Shown: positions 11,028 to 20,145 of the stretch, one piece after another
How the letters are laid out: every line of letters starts with the position of its first letter
How positions within the stretch are numbered: position 1 is the stretch's first letter
Assembly: GCA_037127255.1 (NCBI GenBank)
Contig: JBANSL010000013.1
Coordinates: 28,057,688-28,121,687, forward strand
Reading direction: 5' to 3'
DNA from: Persicaria tinctoria
Lineage: Eukaryota; Streptophyta; Magnoliopsida; Caryophyllales; Polygonaceae
DNA length: 64,000 bases
Position numbers and translations under genes: made by a program
Notes under the pieces: model-generated
Databases searched by the model: none
Told to the model about the DNA's origin: nothing
What the model saw: the letters and a program-made list of their open reading frames with translations, nothing else

Positions 11028-11523
11028 CTTACGTTGTAAACATTCGAACAAATTTGGAGCATAGGTTCAAGGATATGAACGGATAAGATTAAGTACAATG
11101 TGTACACCAAAATTATTCTTATGTGTAACAATATAATTATTTGTAAAAACAATCATATTTCCACAAAAAAATATTTTTCTTATGAAAAAAACATTAATAC
11201 TTCTAATTACATTTTCAAATAAAAATTAATCATTTTGCCAATACAAAAAAACCAATTTTTTTTAGATTTTACATTATAGGGGGTGTTCACTCATGATCCA
11301 TTCTATGAAGGTGGATCCTATATAATTAAGCGGCCCTTACAATGTATGAGTGTAAGTAGTGAAACTATTCATATATAAAAACATGATTATTTGTACTAAT
11401 CACATTATTATAGATGAATAATTTCAATGTAAATTTGCAATTTTAGTCGTTTGATAATGATCTTATTAATTAATCTCACACTCATGATTTGTTCATATAA
11501 TATATTACAGTACTTGCTAACTA

Positions 11524-11711
11524 CTACATTCATTCGACAATTAATAGTGTTTGTTTACTATTTGACATATTTTTTTAATAAGCTAAAAATTATATAAAAT
11601 ATTTATCATTTTTATGCAATTCCATATTTGATATTTGATATATAATTTTTCATTGCTCAAAAATGTATTAAATAGTAAAAAAAATATCTATTGCGCACTG
11701 AACGAAGGGAG
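11524..11711. mobile_element. Stowaway-like MITE with TA duplication
   Basis: The left end CTACATTCATTCGAC and the reverse complement of the right end CTCCCTTCGTTCAG are imperfect inverted repeats. They are flanked by TA at 11522-11523 and 11712-11713. The body is 188 bp of AT-rich DNA. It directly precedes the LTR-like sequence at 11716. Confidence 0.6.
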
Positions 11712-11715
11712 TAAT

Positions 11716-11940
11716 TGTTGAGATGTGAAGATAAAAAATTGTCCCCACATTGATAGTTTGAAAATTACAAGCCTATATAGATAGTATATAAGTCAGTGAG
11801 ATATTTCTCTCATAACTAATTGGTTTTATGTTGTAACCTTATTTGCTTAGGTGTTGGGTTTAGAGCGTACGTGTACATATATAATGTGCACACGACCTCT
11901 CAATCACAAGTTCTAATTGACTTTAATATGGTATCAGAAC
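11716..11940 (+). mobile_element. Copia-type LTR remnant with initiator-Met primer site
   Basis: Sequence beginning TGTTGAGATGTGAAG runs about 210 bp to TGGTATCAGAAC (11929-11940), the usual Copia primer-binding site complementary to initiator tRNA-Met. No gag follows and no second LTR was found. Weakly similar text (GACTTTAATAGTATCAC) appears near 12100. I read it as a truncated LTR plus primer site. Confidence 0.5.
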
Positions 11941-12782
11941 AGTTGGCTTAGCGACCCGTCTTCCAATCTTGTGATATGAGTTAACTAAAAAAAAGAATGA
12001 GACAATCCTAGTTGCACTTGAAAGACATGTGTAGGACTTAAAACGTCCATTTCACACATGCGCGCGTACACAATCCCGGCCGGTTACATATCCCTTCGGA
12101 CTTTAATAGTATCACTATCTATCTATCAAGTTGTTTCCAATACATACAAATACAACCATTGTTGATGTGTTACTCTTCAAAATCACATACTCCATACTTC
12201 AATTCGCGTCACTCATGGAAATTGCATACTTCAATTCATGAGTTCATGTCATTGGTCATTCAGTCGGTCACTATTATACATTCGACCCATTAAAAGATCG
12301 AATAAAAAATGTCATTTCTTATCATAGCTAGCAAGTTTCTCGATTGGTGCAGGGACGTGCACTAATTTATTTCCGTTTGTTAATTACTCTCTAATGAAGT
12401 TAATTGAGATTCATAATAACAGGAAGTATACACGGCTGTATATATGTAACACAAGTTTAACGAGGTTAAAATATATTGATAATAACAAATAGTTAAGTAA
12501 CTTATATATCATATAAAACTTTTTTTTAGTCTCAACGTATCTCGCAAATACACCTATAATTATTTTGTCTAGTTGTTTCTTAAACGTCGAGTCTAGCAAC
12601 TCGTTCTTTTTTTTATATAACTAGACCAGGGTTGAGAGTCGCTTTATTTGGATAAACATTTTTATACTTTTTTTTGAGAGTCGCCTGACTAGTTTTAGTT
12701 AGAAAACCAACGCGGTCTACGCGGATAGAAAATATGTGGTTTTCTTTCAGTTTTCTGCTTTTTAACTTTACTTGAGCCATAT

Positions 12783-13330
12783 ATGTCTGAATCTTCTATT
12801 CGTATAAAACCTTACGATGGTAATTCTGATTTTGCTATGTGGCAGTTGAAGATGAAGGCAGTGCTAATGAAAGAAAAATGTTGGCCTGTAGTAATTGGAA
12901 GCTACCCTGAGAAGATGACGAATGAAGATAAGGCTGAGATGGACCAAGTTGCCCACAGTGAGATCCTCATTCGACTCATAAATGAAGTGGTAAGGCAGGT
13001 AATGACTGAGAAGACTTCTCAAGACCTATGGACGGCTCTTGATAAGCTCTACTTGATGAAATCTCTCCCTAGTAGAATTAATTTGCTTTGTTGGTTATTT
13101 AACTACAAAATGGATGTCTTTGTGTCTTTACCTGATAATCTGGATAGATTATTAGCTATGACTCAAGACCTTGCTAGATGTGGTGATAACATAGATGAAA
13201 CCCATCAATGTGTTTTGTTATTGAATGCCTTGCCTACTTAATTTGACACATTCAAGGATGTTATTCAGTTCAGTCATGAAAGTTTGAGTAAAGTTAAGAT
13301 TTTAGAGTATATTGCTAAAAAATGATGTTT
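12783..13330 (+). pseudogene. Copia gag remnant
   Basis: The frame starts MSESSIRIKPYDGNSDFAMW and continues through WTALDKLYLMKSLPSRI, the pattern of the UBN2/gag polyprotein of plant Copia elements. A TAA stop at about 13240 ends the 152-residue frame, but matching sequence (FDTFKDVIQFSHESLSKVK) continues in the same frame. It is a recently broken gag rather than a complete one. Confidence 0.85.
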
Positions 13331-13439
13331 GAAAGGTATTTAAGACTAAACAGGAGGATAAAATGAAGCTCTTATGGTAAAAGCTAGGTATAAAAACCAA
13401 CAACAAAATAAGAATTAACTTCTCTAAGAAATCTGAGCT

Positions 13440-14775
13440 GAAAGATGTTGCTTCTTCATCTGGCGATAAATTTGTTTCTTATAAGAAAAATGCTACATGC
13501 CATTATTGCTCTAAAACTGATCATTATGAGAAAGACTGATATAAAAGGAAAAGAGATGAGGCTAAAAAGGCTAAAAATGATGCATCTAAAACACACCAAC
13601 CTGTTTCTACTGTGTTTGATTCCAATTAGTACTTCACACATGAATTGCTTTTTGTCTATGCTAGTTATGATTATGACAATGCTTGGATATTGGATTCTGG
13701 TTGCACTATGCATTCTACTCCTCATAAAAACTGGTTTTGTGACCTAAAATTGATAAATGAGGGTGATGTGCTTCTCGGTGATCATTCTGCAGTGTCTATT
13801 AAAGGAATAAGTTCAATTGCTCTTAAGATGTTTGATGGAAAAATTAGTCTTACAAAATGTTAGATGGGTTCCTAATCTTAAGAGAAACGTGCTATCTGAG
13901 AGTGTGTTTGATGATCTGGGCTGTCACATTGATGTTTTCTATGGAATGAGGCATGTTTGCAAAAATGGTAGAGTTCTATTGAAATGTGTTAAAAGAAATG
14001 GCCTTTATTATGTTTCTTGTCAGGCTTAATGCAATTTTGTTTCTTTTTTTGTGCTTGATGTGTGTGATAAACCTATGACTTCTGAGTTAACCACTACTTG
14101 GCACAATAGGTTAGGTCATATTAAAAATTCTGGTTTGCATCATTTGCATAAATCTGGAATTCTTAGCTGTCAACCTGCTGCTCTTGATGTTTATGACAAT
14201 TGCTTGCTTGGTAAACAAACTAACCTGAATTTTAAAGAGTCATCTTATATTGCTGCCTCTCCTCTTGAATACATTCATTCTGATTTATGGGGGCCTTCTG
14301 AGATATACATTGTGGGTGGTAAAAAATATTTTATATCTATTATTAATCATTACAATAGAAAAGTCTGGGTTTATCTCTCCTTAAACATAAGAGTGATGCT
14401 TTTAAGTTATGGAGAGCTAGAGCTAAGAATGAGTCTGCTTGTAAAGTTAATTGTCTAAAATTTGTTAATGGGCTTGAATTCTGCAACTCTGAGTTTGATA
14501 TCTATTGCTTAGAACATGTTATTAAAAGGCATTTAACTGTTCCTGACACACCACAACAAAATAGTGTTGATGAAAGGATGAATATGACTTTACTTGATAA
14601 AACCAGATGCATGCTTATTTCTGCTGGATTGAAACATTCATTGTGGGGTGAAGGATTAGTTACTGCTGCTTATCTCATAAATAGATCAACTTGCTATATT
14701 ATTAACTTTAAAACACGTAATGAGTTGTGGCACAAGAAAAAACCTAATCTTAGCCATCTTAGGACATTTGGTTGC
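13440..14775 (+). pseudogene. Copia zinc knuckle, protease and integrase N-terminal half
   Basis: A CCHC knuckle begins at 13498 (CHYCSKTDHYEKD), but its last Cys codon is now TGA (13537-13539). The protease follows with AWILDSGCTMHSTP (active-site DSG) and shifts frame near 13860. The GAG-pre-integrase block TTWHNRLGHI lies near 14092. The integrase block EYIHSDLWGPSE carries the first catalytic Asp. Later the frame breaks again, and the part at 14578-14775 encodes AYLINRSTCY and ends in LRTFGC, where the nested element begins. Confidence 0.8.
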
Positions 14776-16234
14776 TGACGGAGGGAAAACCTGTCGTTGA
14801 TCCGCTAAAGAAAACTCAAACCTATAGCAAGTATAGAAATAAGCAAGAGGTCGATCCACAAGAACAGTTATAACTCAAGTGTAATTCAGGTGTCAATCAA
14901 AGTAACCAATTTGGGGGGTTTTTGTGTGTGAAAGTTCCGTCTTTTATCAAAGCGAAGTAAAGAAAGCAAAGTAAATGAATTTGTTTTAGATAATTTGGAG
15001 AAGCAATTCTACCTACAATTTTCCACTTTATTGGATTGAAGCGATCTTTGTAACTTCTTCTCGTCCTATTAAGTTTCCTATGAATGCCCTTTTCCCGACC
15101 TAATATAGTCACTAGTCCAATCAGTCCTAGAAACCCTTATCAATCGAACAGTCCCTAAAGAAGGATTTAACCCAATTGATAGCTTTAAGTTCAGAGATTA
15201 GCCAAGGTATTTGCAGTCCCTAAAGAGGGATTTAACAACACATACAACTTCCTACTTGTTCAGTTAGTTCAATCAGCCCTAAAGGAACAAGTTTGCCACT
15301 TAGGTTAAGGTTCACAATAAAGAATCTACAAAACCTTAGCAATTGAATCGATTCTAACTAGACGCGCGGGCTAGATAGAATAAAACAATAGACAATCAAG
15401 CACAAATAAGTTGAAGCATTCAAATATAGGAAACAAGGAACGAGAATTAGAAACTCACAATTAATCGAAATAAAGCTTCAAATTGCAGGCAGAATAGATG
15501 AGTTTAGTTCCTCATGGAAGACATCGCTCAAAGTCTCTAAAGTGTCTGATGAAAGAATAGAATAGAAGTGCTGGAAAATAAACTAAAATTGGCCTTATAA
15601 AGATCCAAAGTCGGCCACCAAAACAACTAGAATAAAAACTAGGGTTTTCTTAAATTAACACGCGGCGTTCACGCGCTGACACCAAATGCTGCGGCTGCGA
15701 CATGGATGCAGCAGCCGCAACATCAACAGCTCTCCCATATCCCGCTGCAGCGGCCCTGGCGGCGGCCGCGGCATGCATGCTGCGGCCGCGGAATATTGTC
15801 TTTCACGGAAAATCTGTTTCGAATTTTCTCTTCTTGTCAACAGGGAAGTTCTAGCTCTTTGAAAGAGCTTTCCAACGCATGATCATAATAGTAAATCGGA
15901 CAACTGAGGTCTGCAGAAAGTGCAAAACAAGTTCAGCATGTCTGGCGACAACTTCTGCAGGCTTATTCTTCGTTTAGGTCTGCTTCTTCTTCTCAAGACC
16001 TCTTTAGATCTTCATGTAAGCTTCTCCGATCAACTAGACATTCTTATCTAATGCGTTAACAACTCCTGTCTCATCATCGGATCCACAATTACCTGAAATA
16101 ATCAATAAAAGTGTATAGATTCCGACTCCACTAACATAGAGAGCAAATATGCAAATTGTACTTAATCCATCCATGAAATGCATCTTAACTAAGCTAAATG
16201 CAACCTATTATGCCTACCTAAATGCCTGTTATCA
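14776..16234 (-). repeat. 3' LTR of the non-autonomous element
   Basis: This is the direct-repeat partner of 18694-20140. It contains a GC-rich array at about 15695-15790 with GCGGCCGCGG and GCATGCATGC words, absent from the AT-rich surroundings. Its inner edge and the adjoining polypurine-like site are duplicated in tandem (see 16061-16588), so the edge could also be placed at 16498. Confidence 0.8.
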
Positions 16235-16588
16235 AAATCCCCCACACTTAACCTTTGTTTGTCCTCAAGCAATGATAGAATGAACATGAATCAACGCATC
16301 CCACAAGAAGTCCTTTCAAGTTTTAACTCCTGTCTCATCATCGGATCCAAGATTACCTGAAATAATCAATAAAAGTGTGTAGATTCCGACACCCCTAACA
16401 TAGAGAGCAAATATGCAAATTGTACTTAATCCATCCATGAAATGCATCTTAACTAAGCTAAATGCAACCTATTATGCCTACCTAAATGCATGCTATCAAA
16501 CTCCCCCACACTTAACCTTTGCTTGTCCTCAAGCAATGATAGAATGAACATGAATCAACGCATCCCACAAGAAGTCCCTTCAAGTTTC
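16061..16588. repeat. 264-bp tandem duplication over the LTR edge and polypurine site
   Basis: Unit 1 is 16061-16324 and unit 2 is 16325-16588. Both start AACTCCTGTCTCATCATCGG and both contain the LTR edge (…CTATCA), the CCCCCACACTTAACC tract and the following hairpin. The match is high with scattered substitutions. As a result the element carries two complete LTR-edge plus polypurine modules side by side. Confidence 0.85.
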
Positions 16589-16930
16589 AACCTCATCAAA
16601 AAGCAACATCATAGTAAGTGAAAACATAAGCCAAGTAAACAAACGTCATAGCATGTATTCCAGTGATCAAAGCTTAGAAGTAGACATCATCCAACCTCAG
16701 CAGAAATATGTGTTTCACTCATGTGTTTAGGTTTTAAGGTACAACTCTCAACTCAATCCAAAATGCACTAAGATCATAGACATTGACCACCATATCACCA
16801 AATATCTACCGAAATGTCATTACTTGCGGGACACAATAAAGACAACTAAATAAAATATGACATTTTTTTTTCTTTTATTTGATTTTCTTTTCTTCTCTTT
16901 TTTTTTCTTTTTTCTTGTCTTTGTGCTTTC

Positions 16931-17160
16931 TTTACGCGAGGCGCAAACATGGGTGTCATGAATGGCCCCGGTCTATCAACACCTCAACCTACTAATATGA
17001 AGTCCACTTGAACATCTTTTGACGCAAGTTACAAACATGGATATCATGAATGAACCTGGTTACTCAATGATCAAGCTTTCTTTCCTAGTGGATAGTTTTC
17101 AACACCTTTTTGCGCGAATCATACCCATGGGTGTCATGCGTAGACCCGGTTACTAAGTGC
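16931..17160 (-). repeat. Three tandem copies of a conserved 3' noncoding motif
   Basis: On the plus strand the unit reads GCGCAAACATGGGTGTCATG then AATGGCCCCGG. Copies are centred on 16950, 17038 and 17128, spaced 88 and 90 bp. Related single copies occur in element A (46222-46285) and element C (57363-57425), both also in the region 5' (in element sense) of the 3' LTR. A long pyrimidine-rich tract (16861-16920) adjoins it. The function is unknown. Confidence 0.6.
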
Positions 17161-17710
17161 ATCAACCATTGCCACCTTATTCAGTAAATATGCACAAATT
17201 CAAACAAAAGACTCAAAATATAAACATAAACTCCGCAAGCAACAAACATGTGAGTCGTTCTTGAAAAATAGATATTGCAATCAATGCCAAGAGGTAGCAA
17301 CACAAGGAGAGTAATTCACACAATTGAGCAAAAGATTTCAAATAAGGCCAAACATTCTCACATGGTCATGTTTTTAGGATTTCAATCATAATTTATCTCA
17401 TTCATACATGCTCAATTATATTTGCTAGCTCATGTCCCACAAAAATCAAATCTAGATAAAGCCAAAACATCCGAAACTCCATGGGATTTATATGATCATG
17501 CTTGAAATTTGAATAAGAGGACAAACTAAGCTAGAGAGGTGTTTGAATAACACATATGTATGCAATGCATGCTTTTTTTGGGGATTTTTGAATTTTTTTT
17601 TTAATTACGAAAATAAACAAGAAATTAATAAAAAAAAATGAAATAAATTAAACATGTTGCAGAAATTTAAATATGATCTCCTATATGCATCTATATACAG
17701 AATTCCTCTC

Positions 17711-17746
17711 CCCCACACTCATAGTTTTCATTGTCCTCAATGAAAC
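17711..17746 (-). promoter_or_regulatory. Hairpin plus polypurine-like tract (upstream copy)
   Basis: Plus-strand CCCCCACACTCATAG is followed by the 8-bp stem TTTCATTG (17726-17733), the loop TCCT and CAATGAAA (17738-17745), a perfect stem. It matches the architecture of the module at the LTR edge but uses different stem bases. In element sense the hairpin comes first, with an AGGA loop, and the GGGGG tract follows. Confidence 0.55.
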
Positions 17747-17814
17747 AGTAAAGACAACAAAAATGAATCAAATATAATCAGGGTGAAGGAAAAGGAAAGG
17801 AAAAAGAAAGAAAA

Positions 17815-17838
17815 ACTTACCTCGGGTTGCCTTCCGAG
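17815..17838 (-). promoter_or_regulatory. Putative splice donor abutting a short hairpin
   Basis: In element sense the sequence is CTCGG, a loop, CCGAG, then GTAAGT, a consensus plant 5' splice site placed directly at the foot of a 5-bp stem. An almost identical block occurs in element A at 49715-49738, about 60 nt after the pol stop. In this element no 3' ORF of any length remains downstream to be spliced. Confidence 0.5.
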
Positions 17839-18061
17839 AAGCGCCTTTGTTTCAAGTCGTTGGCTCGACATAATGTTGAAGCTCAAGACACTAATCAGAC
17901 ATAGTCAAAGCCCTCATCAACCTGTCAAACTCTTGTGCATAACTAACAAACAAACATGCACTACATACAAATAAATTGAAACTAAATATTAATACATTTA
18001 AGAATCGTTTCAACTTATTGTATTCATGAGTTTGACAACCCACAAAGGGTATATAATACCA

Positions 18062-18586
18062 CTAATTTAGTTCTATTGGTGGCTTGTCAAAGTAGCAGTC
18101 AAATGGATCAACGTATCCCCCAATATTCTCTCTGGTGCAGGAGACAACCTTTACTTGCTCTGTAGCCTCAGCAGTAGGCTCTAGATCATATTCATCAATG
18201 GGGGAGCTAGGGATGATCTCGTCAGATATAGTGTGGTTTTCCTCTACCTTCTCAATGTGATTTTCCACCATAACCTCAAGAGGTGCAACAGAGATCTTAA
18301 CGATTTGAGATACTCGAGGAAGCGACTCGTTCTGCGCACAATGATGATCCATGTAGCAGAAAAATTCCCACATCTCCGAGAGTCCCATATCTAATAAACC
18401 TCCATCACTCATGCGCTCAACAAGACTCAGTGTCTCATAAGTCATGCCATCAAATAGGCATAGAAGCACTTCCCTTATACTAGCTTGATATCCCCATGAA
18501 TAAACATCGTTAATGTACTCCTGCAGTCTAATGAAGTATTGATGAAAACTCTCTCCATCTAACAGCAATAACATCACCTTCAGCAT
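18062..18586 (-). CDS. Gag-like ORF of the non-autonomous element
   Basis: The frame has 174 residues and the block ESFHQYFIRLQEYINDVYSW, followed by a Leu-rich helix-like stretch and FFCYMDHHCAQNESLP. I read this as the gag-like segment seen in plant Athila/Tat-type elements that follows the capsid helices, but this is from memory of the pattern only. The C-terminal half is acidic and low in complexity. The upstream 83-residue frame (18779-18528) overlaps it in another frame and gives no domain. No zinc knuckle or enzyme domain is present. The start is uncertain because the ORF probably once began further upstream. Confidence 0.5.
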   Translation of the reverse strand: MLKVMLLLLDGESFHQYFIRLQEYINDVYSWGYQASIREVLLCLFDGMTYETLSLVERMSDGGLLDMGLSEMWEFFCYMDHHCAQNESLPRVSQIVKISVAPLEVMVENHIEKVEENHTISDEIIPSSPIDEYDLEPTAEATEQVKVVSCTRENIGGYVDPFDCYFDKPPIELN

Positions 18587-18671
18587 ATGTTAGTAGCACG
18601 GGTATGGACCATATATATAAGACGGTCCACACCAAGATCAACACTAAAAACAAACAAGAATTAATAAAAAT

Positions 18672-18689
18672 TCCCCGGTAACGGCACCA
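18672..18689 (-). promoter_or_regulatory. Primer-binding site, tRNA-Asp type
   Basis: Plus-strand TCCCCGGTAACGGCACCA lies 4 nt from the right LTR. On the minus strand it is complementary to the 3' end expected for plant tRNA-Asp, with two differences from the corresponding sites of elements A and C. It fixes the element orientation as minus. Confidence 0.75.
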
Positions 18690-18693
18690 AATT

Positions 18694-20140
18694 TGACGGA
18701 GGGAAAACCTGTCGTTGATCCACCAAAGAAAACTCAAACCTATAGCAAGTATAGCAATAAGCAAGAGGTCGATCCACATGGAGAGTTATAACTCAAGTGT
18801 AATTCAGGTGTCAATCAGAGTAACCAATTTGGGGGGTTTTTGTGTGTGAAAGTTCCGCCTTTTATCAAAGCGAAGTAAAGAAAGCAAAGTAAATGAATTT
18901 GTTTTAGACAATTTGGAGAAGCAATTCTACCTACAATTTTCCACTTTATTGGATTGAAGCGATCCTTGTAACTTCTTCTCGTCCTATTAAGTTTCCTATG
19001 AATGCCCTTGTCCCGACCTAATATAGTCACTAGTGCAATCAGTCCTAGAAACCCTTATCAATCGAACATCCCCTAAAGAAGGATTTAACCCAATTGATAG
19101 CTTTAAGTTCAGAGATTAGCCAAGGTATTTGCAGTCCCTAAAGAGGTTAACAATACATCCAACTTCCTACTTGTTCAATCAGCCCTAAAGGAACAAGTTT
19201 TCCACATAGGTTAAGGTTCACAATCAGGAATCTACAAAACCTTAGCAATTGAATTGATTCTAACTAGTTGCGCGGACTAGATAGAATAAAACAATAGACA
19301 ATCAATCACAAAGAAGTTGAAACATTCAAATATAGGAAACAAGGAACGAGAATTAGAAACTCACAATCAATCCAAATAAAGCTTCAAATTGCAAGAAGAA
19401 TATATGAGTTTAGTTCCTCATGGAAGACATCGTTTAAAATCTATAAAGTGTCTGATGAAAGAATAGAATAGAAGTGCTGGAAAATAAACTAAAATTGGCC
19501 TTATAAAGATCCAAAGTCGGCCACCAAAACAACTAGAATAAAAACTAGGGTTTTCTTAAATTAACACGTGGCGTTCACGCGCGGACGCCAAATGTTGTGG
19601 CTGCAGCATGGATGCAGCGGCCGCAGCATCAACAACTCACCCATATCCCGCTGCAGCGGCCCTGGCGGCGGCCGCTGCATGCATGCTGCGGCCGCGGCAT
19701 ATTGTCTTTCACATAAAATATATTTCGAATTTACTCTTCTTGTCAACAAGAAAGTTATATCTATTTGAAATAGCTTTCCAACGCATGGTCATAATAGTCA
19801 ATCAGATAACCAAGGTCTCCAGAAAGTGCAAAACAAGTTCAGCATGTCTAGCGACAACTTCTGCAGACTTGTTCTTCGTTTAGGTCCGCTTCTTCTTCTC
19901 ATGACCTCTTGAGATCTCTATGTAAGCTTCTCCGATCAACTAGACATTCTCATCTAATGTGTTAACAACTCCTGTCTCATCCTCAGATCCACGATTACCT
20001 GAAATAATCAATAAAAGTGTGTAGATTCCGACTCCACTAACATAGAGAGAAAATATGCAAATTGTACTTAATCCATCCATGAAATGCATCTTAACTAAGC
20101 TAAATGCAATCTATTATGCCTACCTAAATGTATGCTATTA
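18694..20140 (-). repeat. 5' LTR of the non-autonomous element
   Basis: This is the partner of 14776-16234, with several dozen substitutions and a few small indels by eye, so the insertion is older than that of element A. The outer terminus reads CTATTA instead of CTATCA. It contains the same GCGGCCGC/GCATGC word array at about 19600-19695. Confidence 0.85.
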
Positions 20141-20145
20141 GTTGC

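Larger units (their letters stand above)
9902..12782. other. AT-rich intergenic block carrying small elements
   Basis: No host gene is visible. The block contains the MITEs at 10177-10397, 10837-11027 and 11524-11711, and the LTR/primer-site remnant at 11716-11940, each listed separately. The rest (9902-10176, 10398-10836, 11028-11523 and 11941-12782) is low-complexity AT-rich sequence with no supported feature. Confidence 0.5.
14776..20140 (-). mobile_element. Non-autonomous LTR retrotransposon (LARD-like), minus strand
   Basis: Two long direct repeats (14776-16234 and 18694-20140) begin TGACGGAGGG on the plus strand. The left one ends CTATCA and the right one CTATTA. GTTGC at 14771-14775 and again at 20141-20145 is a perfect 5-bp target duplication inside the Copia coding sequence. 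The tRNA-Asp-type primer site lies beside the right LTR on the minus strand, so the right LTR is the 5' LTR. The 2.46-kb interior has only one gag-like frame and no protease, RT or integrase. It probably needs an autonomous relative such as element A (44054-56981), with which it shares several cis motifs. Confidence 0.88.

Noticed and set aside
11929..11940. Primer site at 11929 as the 5' end of the Copia that starts at 12783
   Set aside because: The 840 bp between them lacks gag leader features, and the LTR before it does not match the sequence after 22411.
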